From CAXMMR01 sp965198995 (GTDB lineage Bacteria; Pseudomonadota; Alphaproteobacteria; Acetobacterales; Acetobacteraceae): DNA of 64,000 nucleotides. Made by a program: the position numbers and the translations under genes. Positions 51,899-60,350 of the stretch are shown here, piece by piece. The notes under the pieces were generated by a model. The model did not search any database. It worked only from the letters and a program-made list of their open reading frames with translations, and was not told the origin of the DNA. Positions within the stretch are counted from its first letter, which is position 1; each line of letters opens with the position of its first letter. The DNA lies in contig CBDAQG010000002.1 in NCBI GenBank assembly GCA_965198995.1, forward strand, positions 1,674,001-1,738,000, given 5' to 3'.

Positions 51899-53037
51899 GG
51901 GCCGCAGGGTGGCGCTGAGGCTGCGAGGCCGCTCGCCTGCGCCTTCGCCCGCACGGAGGCGTCGGGATCGCTGAGCAGCGTCGTGACGAGGGCGGCGGTC
52001 AGGGCGAGATAGGGCGGCCCCTCCTGGCGCAGCTTGGCGATTGCGGCGGCGGCGTCGCGGCGGTGGCCGGGGTGCTGCTGGGCGGCCATTTCGGCGACCC
52101 AGTCGACTCGCTCCTGCGGCGTCAGCTCGGCCAAAGCGAGGCCGGTCAGCCAGCCTGGTTGCTCGGCGGGGACGGCGAGGATGTCGGCAACGACGCCCTC
52201 CTGAAAGTCGGCGGCGCCGCGGGGCAGCAGGCGGTGGCCGCGTTGGAGCAGCAGCCGGTAGCCGAGGTGCTCGAGCAGGCGCTTGCACTGCAGTGAGCCG
52301 GCGTTCTCCGGGCGGTCGGCGCGCTCGATCGACTCGAAGAGGATGGCTGGGCGGCGGGTGGCGATGAGGTGCTGGGCGCCCTGCAGGACCTCGAGCTCGT
52401 GGCCTTCGACGTCGATCTTGACCACCAGGCGGCGTGACCAGGCGGGCAGGGGCAAGTTGGGCAGGCGGAGCGCGGTGTCGAGGCGCAGCGCTGCCGCCTG
52501 CTGGGCGCCGTCGCCGATCTTGCCCCAGGCGTCGGCACCGCCGTAGTCGAGGATCGCCTCCTCGTTGGAGATCGCGGCCTGCAGGACGCGGAGGCGAGGC
52601 AAGCCGTTGAGCAGGCCGGCGAGCTGCAGCTTGAGGCAGTTGGCGGGCAGCATCTCGAGGGCGATGACGGGGGTGCCGTCGCGGGCGACCGGCAGGCTGA
52701 CGAGGCCGATATTGGCGCCGACGTCGATCAGCGTGCCGCCGCGGCGCAGCAGGCGGCGGAGCAGCCAGACGACGTCGTTCGCACCCCAGTCCTGGCCATC
52801 GATCAGGCCCTGCTCGTAGGGGCTCGGCTCGGCTGAGCCCACCAGGGTGATCGGGGTGCCGTCGATGATGGTGGGTAGCGCGCGCAGCGTGGGGGGCAGA
52901 AGGAAGGGGTTCTTTTTTGCAAAAAAGAACCAAAAAACTTTTGCTTGATAGGGCTGGGACGCGCCAGCGCGACTAGGAGTTTTTTGCTTCTTTTTTGCAA
53001 AAAAGAAGCGCTTTCCTGCCTTCGAGTCGTTCGTCAT
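51877..53037 (-). CDS. FkbM-family SAM-dependent methyltransferase
   Basis: A 386-residue frame. The FkbM core is GGTLIDVGANIGLVSLPVAR near 100, PVIALEMLPANCLKLQLAGL, KIDVEGHELEVLQGAQHLI and PAILFESIERADRP, a family that O-methylates sugars of surface glycans and other metabolites. The first ~48 codons run through two family A hairpins (RFFFAKKKQKT and WFFFAKKNPF), so either the protein has a hairpin-encoded N-terminus, or the true start is internal. GTG 52840-52842 (VGSAEPSP) is possible but has no clear ribosome binding site. The C-terminal 40 residues may be a diverged extra segment. Confidence 0.78.
   Translation of the reverse strand: MTNDSKAGKRFFFAKKKQKTPSRAGASQPYQAKVFWFFFAKKNPFLLPPTLRALPTIIDGTPITLVGSAEPSPYEQGLIDGQDWGANDVVWLLRRLLRRGGTLIDVGANIGLVSLPVARDGTPVIALEMLPANCLKLQLAGLLNGLPRLRVLQAAISNEEAILDYGGADAWGKIGDGAQQAAALRLDTALRLPNLPLPAWSRRLVVKIDVEGHELEVLQGAQHLIATRRPAILFESIERADRPENAGSLQCKRLLEHLGYRLLLQRGHRLLPRGAADFQEGVVADILAVPAEQPGWLTGLALAELTPQERVDWVAEMAAQQHPGHRRDAAAAIAKLRQEGPPYLALTAALVTTLLSDPDASVRAKAQASGLAASAPPCGPQPCSGL
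52900..53018. repeat. Family A facing hairpin pair inside the FkbM reading frame
   Basis: Reverse copy core 52908-52931, GGTTC-T6-GC-A6-GAACC, and forward copy core 52986-53009, GCTTC-T6-GC-A6-GAAGC, both perfect 11-bp stems. Both copies are in frame with FkbM on the minus strand and have no stop codon in that frame. Confidence 0.88.
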
Positions 53038-53111
53038 GAGACCGCTTATAACCCCTTGAATGACCGCGATGTCAGTTGCCTGACTCGCACTGCTCGTGCG
53101 ACATCGCCGGC

Positions 53112-54074
53112 ATGCTGAGCCGACGTTGCCTGATCGCTGCCGCCGCCGGTCTTCCGGTCGCTCTGAACGGGGCGGCGGCGGCCAGCTCGTTCGACGCCTT
53201 TCTCGCCGGCGTCGGCGCCGAGGCGCGGCGGGAGGGGATCGCCGCGGGCACGGTGCAGGCGGCGTTTGCCGGGGTGCGGCCGAACGCGCGGGTGCTGGAG
53301 CTCGACCGCCACCAGCCGGAGTTCACCCTGACCTGGGCGCAGTATCGCGCCCGGGTGCTACCGCCGGCGCGGCTGGCGCTCGGCCGCGAGGTGTATCTGC
53401 GCCAGCAGGGGCTGCTCGCCCAGGTGCAGCAGCGCTACCCGGTGTGGCCGGGCGTGGTGATGGGGATCTGGGGGCTGGAGAGTGGGTTCGGCGCCAAGAC
53501 CGGGAGTTTCGGCATCGTCGAGGCGCTGGCGACATTGGCCTATGACGGGCGGCGGGCGGTCTTCTTCCGGGGCGAGCTGATCAACGCGCTGCGCATCCTG
53601 GACGCTGGCGACGTGAGCCCGCGCGGGATGACCGGCAGCTACGCCGGGGCGATGGGGCAGCCGCAATTCATGCCGTCCTCCTACCTCTCCTACGCGGTCG
53701 ACTTCACCGGCGACGGGCGGCGGGACATCTGGCACAGCGAGCCGGACGTGTTCGCCTCGATCGCCAACTACCTGGCGCGCTCGGGCTGGCAGCCCGGGGT
53801 GCCGTGGGGGCAGCCGGTGATGGTGCCGGCGGGGTTCACCGGGGAGAGCGGTCGGGACCGGCGGCTCTCGCTCGGCGAGTGGATGGCGCGCGGGGTGCGG
53901 CGCGAGGACGGCACGCGGTTCAAGCGCGACGACGTCGAGGGGGCGCTGGTGCTGCCGGACGGGCCGGGCGGCGACGCGTTCATGACCTACGCCAATTTCC
54001 ATGTCATCCGGCGCTACAACCCGTCCGATTTTTACGCGCTCGGGGTGGGGCTGCTGGGCAATGCCTGCCTGTGA
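53112..54074 (+). CDS. Membrane-bound lytic murein transglycosylase, MltB type
   Basis: A 320-residue peptidoglycan lyase. Signal peptide (CLIAAAAGLPVALNGAAAA) followed by SLT_2-type core: FDAFLAGVGAEARREGI, LEESGFG-like LESGFGAKTG with the catalytic Glu near 130, GSYAGAMGQPQFMPSSYL near 185, and VDFTGDGRRDIW plus FASIANYLARSGW. It cleaves glycan strands to form 1,6-anhydromuramyl ends. First of a cell-wall trio with rlpA (14 bp overlap) and dacA. TTG 53076 is an alternative start. Confidence 0.89.
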   Translation: MLSRRCLIAAAAGLPVALNGAAAASSFDAFLAGVGAEARREGIAAGTVQAAFAGVRPNARVLELDRHQPEFTLTWAQYRARVLPPARLALGREVYLRQQGLLAQVQQRYPVWPGVVMGIWGLESGFGAKTGSFGIVEALATLAYDGRRAVFFRGELINALRILDAGDVSPRGMTGSYAGAMGQPQFMPSSYLSYAVDFTGDGRRDIWHSEPDVFASIANYLARSGWQPGVPWGQPVMVPAGFTGESGRDRRLSLGEWMARGVRREDGTRFKRDDVEGALVLPDGPGGDAFMTYANFHVIRRYNPSDFYALGVGLLGNACL

Positions 54075-54981
54075 GCGGTGCCTCGCCCCCGCCTTTGACC
54101 GCCGCCTGGCGGCTGCCGTCGCGGCGGCGATGCTGCTGAGCGGCTGCGTGCGCCGGCCGGTAGAGCGCGCCGCGCCGGCTGCGGCGGCGCACTACGTGGT
54201 AGGCGGCGGCTATCGGGCGGGCGGGATCTGGTATTATCCGGCCGAGCGCTTCGAATACGTGCAGAGCGGCATTGCGACGGTGGAGGCGCACCGTCCGGCC
54301 GGGCTGACCGCGGATGGTGAACTGTATGATCCGCAGGCGCTGGCGGCGGCGCATCAGACGCTGCAGTTGCCGGCGGTGGTGCGGGTGACGGACCTCGACA
54401 ATGGCCGGCAGGTGGAGCTTAGGCTCAACGATCGGGGGCCGGCGGACCCGCGGCGGCTGATCGCGCTGACGCCGCGGGCGGGCGAGCTGCTCGACATACC
54501 GCCGGGCGGGACGGCGCGGGTGATCGTGGCGACCGACCCGGTGCTGAGCCGGGCGCTGGCCGAGCAGCTCGGCGGCGGGCCGCGCATTGCGATCGAGGCG
54601 GCGCCGGAGGCGGCGGTGACGGAAGAGGCGCTGCCGCCGCCCGGGGGCGGACCGGCTGGGCCTGCGGTCGCGCGTGGCTCGGCCGATGTGGCGCCTGCCG
54701 CCGTCACGGTGCCGGCGCGGATGGCGGAGCGGGTGCAGCGCGTCAGCGTCTCGCCGGGGGCATTGTATGTGGAGCTCGGCCGGTTCAGCCGCTTCACCTA
54801 CGCCAACCAGCGCGCGGCGCGGCTCGGCGGCATCGACGCCCGGGTCGAGCGGCAGCGCGAGGGGCGGGTGGAGAGCTACGACGTGCGCGCCGGACCATTT
54901 TCGACCATTGCCGAGGCCGACGACGCGATGGACCAGGCAGTAGCCGCAGGAGTGACCGATGCCAGGATCAGGATCCAATGA
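54061..54981 (+). CDS. rlpA: RlpA-type septal lytic transglycosylase lipoprotein with SPOR domain
   Basis: A 306-residue lipoprotein. Lipobox LLSGC near residue 26. Double-psi beta-barrel core with TVEAHRPAGLTADGELYDPQ, AAHQTLQLPAVVRVTDLDNGRQVELRLNDRGP and the catalytic Asp. A linker and a C-terminal SPOR domain (ALYVELGRFSRFTYANQRAARL, near 240-300) that binds denuded septal peptidoglycan follow. Its start overlaps the MltB-type gene and its end overlaps dacA, so the three form a translation-coupled unit. Confidence 0.9.
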   Translation: MPACERCLAPAFDRRLAAAVAAAMLLSGCVRRPVERAAPAAAAHYVVGGGYRAGGIWYYPAERFEYVQSGIATVEAHRPAGLTADGELYDPQALAAAHQTLQLPAVVRVTDLDNGRQVELRLNDRGPADPRRLIALTPRAGELLDIPPGGTARVIVATDPVLSRALAEQLGGGPRIAIEAAPEAAVTEEALPPPGGGPAGPAVARGSADVAPAAVTVPARMAERVQRVSVSPGALYVELGRFSRFTYANQRAARLGGIDARVERQREGRVESYDVRAGPFSTIAEADDAMDQAVAAGVTDARIRIQ

Positions 54982-56221
54982 CGTGCCGGATGCGGATGGG
55001 GGCGGGCGCACCGGTGCGGCGGTGAGCGCCTCGCGGCGGCGCGTGCTGCTGGCCGGCGCGGGGCTGCTGGCGCTGCCGGCGGTGCGGGCCGAGGCGCGGC
55101 CGGGCAAGCCGGCGGCACCGGCACCGGCTGCAGCGGGCAGCCCGGCGGACACGCCGCTCGGGCCGATGGACACCATTGCGCAGTGGGCGTTCGTCACCGA
55201 CTTCGACACCGGCGCCGACCTGCTGCTCAAGCAGGCCGACCTGCAGATCCCGCCGAGCTCGATGACCAAGCTGATGACGGCCTACATCGTCTACGGCAAG
55301 CTCAAGGGCGGCTCCCTGAAGCTCGACCAGACGCTGCCGGTCAGCGAGAAGGCGTGGCGGATGCAGGGGTCGAAGATGTTCGTCCCGCTCGGCGGCCAGG
55401 TCGTCGTCGAGGATTTGGTGCGCGGGATGATCATCCAGTCCGGCAACGACGCCTGCATCGTGCTGGCGGAGGGCATCGCCGGCTCCGAGGAGGGTTTCGT
55501 CGCGCAGATGAACGCCCGCGCGCACGAGCTGGGCCTGACCAACAGCGTGTTCATGAACTGCACCGGCTGGCCGGCGGACGGGCACCACATGTCGTGCCGC
55601 GACATCGCGACGCTGGCGCGGCGGATCATCACCGACTTTCCCGAGTACTATCATTACGACGACGAGAAGCAGTACACGTATAACGGGATCGTTCAATACA
55701 ATCGTAATCCGCTCGTGCAGCGCGGGTTGGCCGACGGGCTGAAGACCGGGCACACGGATGCCGGCGGCTACGGGGTGGTGGCGAGCTCGCTGCGCGGCGG
55801 GCGGCGGGTGATCATGGTGCTGAACGGGATGCCGAGCAGCAAGGACCGGGTGGAGGAGAGCCAGCGGCTGATCGCCTGGGCGTTCAACAGCTTCGACAAC
55901 GTGAAGCTGTTCGCCGCCGGCGAGACGGTGGACAATGCGAAGGTGTGGCTTGGGGCGACCCCCGTGGTTCCCCTGGTGGGGGCGGGCGACCTGGTGATGA
56001 CGCTGCCGCGGGCGTGGAAGCAGCATGCCAAAATCCTGGTGGAGTATGACGGGCCGGTGCCGGCGCCGATCCATAAGGGGCAGCCTGTGGGGACGCTGAC
56101 GGTGTCTGGCGACGGGGTGCCGAAGCATGCGTTGCCGCTGCTGGCGGGGGCGGATGTGGGGCGGCTGGCGCTGCCCGGGCGGGCGCTGGCGACGCTGTCG
56201 CATTTTGTGCTTGGGAGTTAG
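54959..56221 (+). CDS. dacA: D-alanyl-D-alanine carboxypeptidase (PBP5/DacA type)
   Basis: A 420-residue serine peptidase that removes the terminal D-Ala of peptidoglycan stem peptides. After a basic segment and signal-like RRRVLLAGAGLLALPAVRAEA, the catalytic SxxK is SSMTK (Ser101, Lys104), the second motif SGN is in IIQSGNDACI near 160 and the third KTG is in GLKTGHTDAGG near 262. A C-terminal beta domain (GAGDLVMTLPRAWKQ onward) follows. ATG 54959 lies 23 bp inside rlpA. A family B repeat follows the stop. Confidence 0.92.
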   Translation: MPGSGSNDVPDADGGGRTGAAVSASRRRVLLAGAGLLALPAVRAEARPGKPAAPAPAAAGSPADTPLGPMDTIAQWAFVTDFDTGADLLLKQADLQIPPSSMTKLMTAYIVYGKLKGGSLKLDQTLPVSEKAWRMQGSKMFVPLGGQVVVEDLVRGMIIQSGNDACIVLAEGIAGSEEGFVAQMNARAHELGLTNSVFMNCTGWPADGHHMSCRDIATLARRIITDFPEYYHYDDEKQYTYNGIVQYNRNPLVQRGLADGLKTGHTDAGGYGVVASSLRGGRRVIMVLNGMPSSKDRVEESQRLIAWAFNSFDNVKLFAAGETVDNAKVWLGATPVVPLVGAGDLVMTLPRAWKQHAKILVEYDGPVPAPIHKGQPVGTLTVSGDGVPKHALPLLAGADVGRLALPGRALATLSHFVLGS

Positions 56222-56275
56222 GAAGGCCAGGGCTTCGCCCTGGACCCACCAAGGGCCCGAGGCCCTTGGATCCCA
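56222..56275. repeat. Family B repeat between dacA and tmk
   Basis: CCAGGGCTTCGCCCTGG and CCAAGGGCCCGAGGCCCTTGG palindromes. The tmk leader overlaps its right end, so it may carry the tmk promoter or affect its translation. Confidence 0.82.
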
Positions 56276-56322
56276 TTTCGTCGAGGGGTCTCGGGCGGTT
56301 CAGGTCAGCGCCCTGGCCTGCT

Positions 56323-56916
56323 TTGACTGACTTCATTTCTTTCGAAGGCGGCGAAGCCGCTGGCAAGTCGACCCAGGCGCGTCTGCTGGCTTTGGCGCTC
56401 GGCGCCATGCTGACGCGCGAGCCTGGCGGGTCGGCGGGCGCCGAGGCGCTGCGCGGCCTGCTGCTCGGCGAGATCGAGTTTGCCGCGCGGGCGGAAACGA
56501 TGCTGCATTTCGCCGCCCGCATCGACCATGTGGAGCAGGTGATCCGGCCGGCGCTGGCGGCTGGTCGACCCGTGGTGTGCGACCGGTTTACCGACAGCAC
56601 CCGGGCCTATCAGGGGGCGGGGCTGGGGGTGGATGCGGCGTTTATCGAGGCGTTGGCGGGGCTGATCGGGCTGCAGCCGACGCTCACCATCATGCTGGAG
56701 GTGAGCGAGGCGGTAGGGCGGCAGCGGCTGGCGGAGCGGGGCGGCGGGCTGGATCGCTATGAGCGGCTGGGTGCGGACTTCCACGCCCGGGTGGCGGCGT
56801 GCTTTGCCGCGATCGCCGAGGCCGAGCCGGAGCGTTGCGTGCGGATTTCTGCGGACGGCGACGTCGAGACGGTGCATCGGGCGGTGCTGGCTGCGGTGCG
56901 CGAGCGGCTGGGGTGA
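56323..56916 (+). CDS. tmk: Thymidylate kinase
   Basis: A 197-residue kinase that phosphorylates dTMP. P-loop FISFEGGEAAGKSTQARLLA near 4-23; TREPGGSAGAE; the DR motif VVCDRFTDSTRAYQGAGLG; and RYERLGADFHARV in the lid. The TTG at 56323 is the start closest to the normal length (about 200) and gives LTDFISFEGG. The longer frame would translate a family B repeat. No strong ribosome binding site is visible. It overlaps holB by 4 bp. Confidence 0.9.
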   Translation: MTDFISFEGGEAAGKSTQARLLALALGAMLTREPGGSAGAEALRGLLLGEIEFAARAETMLHFAARIDHVEQVIRPALAAGRPVVCDRFTDSTRAYQGAGLGVDAAFIEALAGLIGLQPTLTIMLEVSEAVGRQRLAERGGGLDRYERLGADFHARVAACFAAIAEAEPERCVRISADGDVETVHRAVLAAVRERLG

Positions 56917-57932
56917 GCGGGTTGGGCGAGCCGCGGGCGAACCTGTCGCTGCTGGGCCATCGGGGCGCGGAGGCGGCGCTGCTGGCGGCGGCGCAAGACG
57001 GGCGGCTGCATCATGCCTGGCTGCTCGCCGGGCCGGAGGGGATCGGCAAGGCGACGCTGGCCTACCGCTTCGCGCGCCGGCTGTTCGCCGGGATCGGGCC
57101 GCAGACGAGCTCGCTGGCGGTCGATCCGGGCAGCCTGGTGGCGCGGCGGGTGGCGGCGGGCACGCATGCCGACCTGCTGAGCGTGGAGCGCGAGTGGGAC
57201 GACAAGCGCCGCCGGCTGAAGCGCGACATCGCGGCCGAGGCGGCGCGCGCGATCCCGCCCTTTCTGCACCTGACCGCGGCGGAGGGCGGCTGGCGGGTGG
57301 TGATCGTCGACGGTGCGGAGGACCTCAACACGCACTCGGCGAACGCGTTGCTGAAGGTGCTGGAGGAGCCGCCGCCGCGGGCCGTGCTGATGCTGGTGTG
57401 CGCGGCGCCGGGGCGGCTGCTGCCGACGATCCGCAGCCGCTGCCGTCGGTTGACGCTGTCGGCGCTCGACGAGGCGGCGATGGGCGCATTGCTCGGCGAG
57501 GCGTTGCCAGAGCTGGAGCCGGCGGCCAGGAGCCGGCTGGCGGCGCTGGCGGAGGGGTCGCCGGGGCGGGCGCTGCGGCTGGCGGCCGAGGAGGGGCTGG
57601 CGGTGGCCGTGCTGGTCGACGAGGTGCTGTCGGCGCTGCCCGGATTGCCGACGGCGCGGGCGCTGGCGATCGCCGAGCGGCTGGGCCGCGGCGAGACGGC
57701 GTTCGACACCTTCATGGACCTGCTGTGCAGCGGCATCGCCGGGCTTGTGCGACGGGCGGCGCGCGGCGAGGAGCGGCTGCTGGCCGGGCGCTCCCTTGAT
57801 GCGTGGGGCGGCGTGTGGCAGGCCCTGCTGCGACTGCGGGTTCAGACCGATGACTTCAACCTGGATCGCAAGCAAGCCATTCTGACGGGTCTGACGCTGC
57901 TGGCGGGAGGGGAAGGAAGCGCTTCTTTTTGA
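56913..57932 (+). CDS. holB: DNA polymerase III subunit delta'
   Basis: A 339-residue clamp-loader subunit. AAA+ motifs: HHAWLLAGPEGIGKATLAY (P-loop), VVIVDGAEDLNTHSANALLKVLEEPP (sensor and Walker B region) and IRSRCRRLTLSAL. Acts with HolA and DnaX to load the beta clamp. GTG 56913 overlaps the tmk stop (GTGA). The last residues GSASF come from a decayed family A hairpin: this copy has lost one T of the T6 run compared with the consensus, which puts a TGA in frame at 57930-57932. Confidence 0.9.
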   Translation: MSGLGEPRANLSLLGHRGAEAALLAAAQDGRLHHAWLLAGPEGIGKATLAYRFARRLFAGIGPQTSSLAVDPGSLVARRVAAGTHADLLSVEREWDDKRRRLKRDIAAEAARAIPPFLHLTAAEGGWRVVIVDGAEDLNTHSANALLKVLEEPPPRAVLMLVCAAPGRLLPTIRSRCRRLTLSALDEAAMGALLGEALPELEPAARSRLAALAEGSPGRALRLAAEEGLAVAVLVDEVLSALPGLPTARALAIAERLGRGETAFDTFMDLLCSGIAGLVRRAARGEERLLAGRSLDAWGGVWQALLRLRVQTDDFNLDRKQAILTGLTLLAGGEGSASF

Positions 57933-58026
57933 AAGAAGAAGCAAAAACTTTTGCGTCCGCTGTCGCGCCCCCTAACGGGTAAAAGTTTTTTGGTTCTTTT
58001 TTTCAAAAAAGAACCTCTTTCTTTCC
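57911..58026. repeat. Family A facing hairpin pair between holB and metG
   Basis: Reverse copy, decayed core 57921-57942, and forward copy, core 57992-58015 (GGTTC/GAACC). The pair separates two co-directional essential genes by about 100 bp and would place a hairpin in the metG leader just before the start codon at 58036. Confidence 0.85.
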
Positions 58027-58035
58027 AAGGGTGCA

Positions 58036-59580
58036 ATGTCAACCTTCTACATCACGACGCCGATCTACTACGTCAACGGCTCTCCGCATCTGGGGCACGC
58101 CTACACCGCGATTGCCGCCGACATGATCGCGCGGTTTCACCGGCTGGACGGCCGGGAGGTGCTGTTCCTGACCGGCACGGACGAGCATGGCCAAAAGGTC
58201 GAGAAGGCGGCGCGTGAGGCCGGGCTGTCGCCGAACGATTTCGCCGACGAGGTCTCCGCGCGGTTCCGCCGCATGGTGGAGACGATGGGGGTGAGCAACG
58301 ACGTCTTCATCCGCACGACGGAGGCGCGCCACCGGGCGGCGGCGACGGCGCTGTGGCGGCGGCTGGCGGCGAGCGGGGACATCTATCTCGGCAGTTACCA
58401 GGGATGGTATGCGGTCCGCGACGAGGATTTCCACGCCGAGGCCGATTTGCGCACCCTGGCGGATGGCACCCGGGTGGCGCCGACCGGGGCGCCGGTGGAG
58501 TGGGTTCGGGAGCCGAACTACCTGTTTCGGTTGTCGGCCTACCAGGAGCGGCTGCTGGCGTATTACGAGGCGCATCCGGAGTTTCTGGGGCCGCACAGTC
58601 GGCGCAACGAGGTGCTGAGCTTCGTGCGCGGCGGGCTGACGGACTTGTCCGTCAGCCGCACCTCGTTTTCCTGGGGCATCCCGGTGCCGGACGACCCTCA
58701 GCACGTGATGTATGTCTGGCTCGATGCGCTGACCAACTACCTGACCGCGGTGGGCTGGCCGGACGAGGGTGCGGCGCTGGCCGCGTTCTGGCCGGCGGAC
58801 CTGCACATCGTCGGCAAGGACATCCTGCGCTTTCACGCCGTCTACTGGCCGGCCTTTCTGATGGCGGCCGGGCTGCCACTGCCGCGGCGGGTGTTCTCGC
58901 ATGGCTGGTGGACCAGCGAGGGCGAGAAGATGAGCAAGTCGGTGGGCAACGTGGTGGACCCGTTCGCCCTGGTGGAGACCTTTGGACTGGACCCGGTGCG
59001 GTTCTTCCTGCTGCGTGAGATCACCTTCGGGGCCGATGGAGACTACTCGCGCAAATCATTGATCTCACGGCTTAACGTGGAGCTGGCGAACGATCTGGGC
59101 AACCTGGCGCAGCGCAGCCTGTCGCTGGTGGCGAAGAACCTCGGCGGGGTGCTGCCGGAGCCGGTGGCCGAGCCCAGCGAGGACGATCTCGGGCTGCTCG
59201 CCTCGGTCACCCTGCTGCCGACGCTGATGCGGGGGCAGGTGGAGCGGCAGGCGCTGAACGAGGCGATCGAGGAGGTCTGGCGCGTGGTGCGGGCGGCCAA
59301 CGCCTATATCGACCGGCAGGCGCCGTGGGCGCTGCGGCGCACCGACCCGGCGCGGATGGCGGTTGTGCTGCGGGTGTTGGTCGACGTGATTCGGGGGGTG
59401 GCGACGATGCTGCAGCCGGTGATGCCGGGCAGCATGGCGGCGATGCTGGACCAGCTCGCGGTGCCGGCGAAGGCGCGGGATTTTGCCAGCCTGGCGACGC
59501 CGCTGGCCGGCGGGTTGCGGCTGCCGGCACCATCCGGCGTGTTTCCGCGTTGGCTTGAGCCGGACGGGGCAGGGGACTGA
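58036..59580 (+). CDS. metG: Methionyl-tRNA synthetase
   Basis: A 514-residue class I aminoacyl-tRNA synthetase charging tRNA-Met. HIGH-type SPHLGHAYTAIAADMIARF near 15, KMSKS as GEKMSKSVGN near 298, and anticodon-binding helical domain (ANAYIDRQAPWAL). The connective-peptide knuckle, GWYAVRDEDFHAEADL and TGAPVEWVREPNYLF, has none of the zinc cysteines, as in the alphaproteobacterial type. No C-terminal EMAP-like domain. Its stop overlaps the tatD start. Confidence 0.94.
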   Translation: MSTFYITTPIYYVNGSPHLGHAYTAIAADMIARFHRLDGREVLFLTGTDEHGQKVEKAAREAGLSPNDFADEVSARFRRMVETMGVSNDVFIRTTEARHRAAATALWRRLAASGDIYLGSYQGWYAVRDEDFHAEADLRTLADGTRVAPTGAPVEWVREPNYLFRLSAYQERLLAYYEAHPEFLGPHSRRNEVLSFVRGGLTDLSVSRTSFSWGIPVPDDPQHVMYVWLDALTNYLTAVGWPDEGAALAAFWPADLHIVGKDILRFHAVYWPAFLMAAGLPLPRRVFSHGWWTSEGEKMSKSVGNVVDPFALVETFGLDPVRFFLLREITFGADGDYSRKSLISRLNVELANDLGNLAQRSLSLVAKNLGGVLPEPVAEPSEDDLGLLASVTLLPTLMRGQVERQALNEAIEEVWRVVRAANAYIDRQAPWALRRTDPARMAVVLRVLVDVIRGVATMLQPVMPGSMAAMLDQLAVPAKARDFASLATPLAGGLRLPAPSGVFPRWLEPDGAGD

Positions 59581-60350
59581 TGCTGATCGATTCACACTGC
59601 CACCTGGACTACTTCGAGGCGGACGAACTCGCCGGCGTGCTGGCGCGGGCGCAGGCCGCGGGCGTCGGCGGGATGGTGACGATCAGCACCCGGCTGGCGC
59701 AGGCCGGCGCGCTCACCGCGCTGGCGGCGGCGCATCCCGGGGTCGTGTGGGCGACGGTCGGCACGCATCCGCATTCGGCGGGCGAGACCGAGGTGGCGCC
59801 GCCGGAGGTGATCGCCACGCTGGCGGCAGCGCCCGGGGTGGTCGGCATCGGCGAGAGCGGGCTTGACTACTTTTATGAGCATAGCCCGCGCGAGGCGCAG
59901 CAGCAGAGCTTCCGGGCGCATGTGCGGGCGGCGCGCCTGGCTGATGTGCCGCTCGTCATCCACACGCGGGAGGCGGATGCGGACACCGCCCGGATCTTGC
60001 GCGAGGAGCGGGCGGACGGGCCGTTCGCCTTCCTGCTGCACTGCTTCAGCTCGGGTCGGGCGCTGGCCGAGGAAGCGGTGGCGAGCGGCGGCTATGTCAG
60101 CTTCTCAGGCATGCTGACATTCCCGAAATCGTCTGAATTGAGGGAGATCGCGCGCGATCTTCCAGCCGATCGTCTGTTGGTGGAGACCGACGCGCCGTTT
60201 CTCGCCCCGGTGCCGCATCGCGGCCGGCGCAACGAGCCGAGCTACGTGGCGCATACCGCGGCCCGGCTGGCGGAGGTGCGGGAGGTCAGCGTCGCGGCGC
60301 TGGCGGAGCAGACGACGGCGAACTTCCGGCGCCTGTTCCGCAAGGCGTGA
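59580..60350 (+). CDS. TatD family metal-dependent hydrolase
   Basis: A 256-residue TIM-barrel hydrolase. Metal ligands DSHCHLDYF at the N-terminus, ESGLDYFYEHS near 95, PLVIHTREADADT near 125, LLHCFSSG near 155 and ETDAPFLAPVPHRG near 205. Family members are nucleases or D-aminoacyl-tRNA deacylases; the precise role in this organism is unknown. ATG 59580 uses the last base of the metG stop (TGATG). It is coupled to the downstream gene the same way. Confidence 0.92.
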   Translation: MLIDSHCHLDYFEADELAGVLARAQAAGVGGMVTISTRLAQAGALTALAAAHPGVVWATVGTHPHSAGETEVAPPEVIATLAAAPGVVGIGESGLDYFYEHSPREAQQQSFRAHVRAARLADVPLVIHTREADADTARILREERADGPFAFLLHCFSSGRALAEEAVASGGYVSFSGMLTFPKSSELREIARDLPADRLLVETDAPFLAPVPHRGRRNEPSYVAHTAARLAEVREVSVAALAEQTTANFRRLFRKA

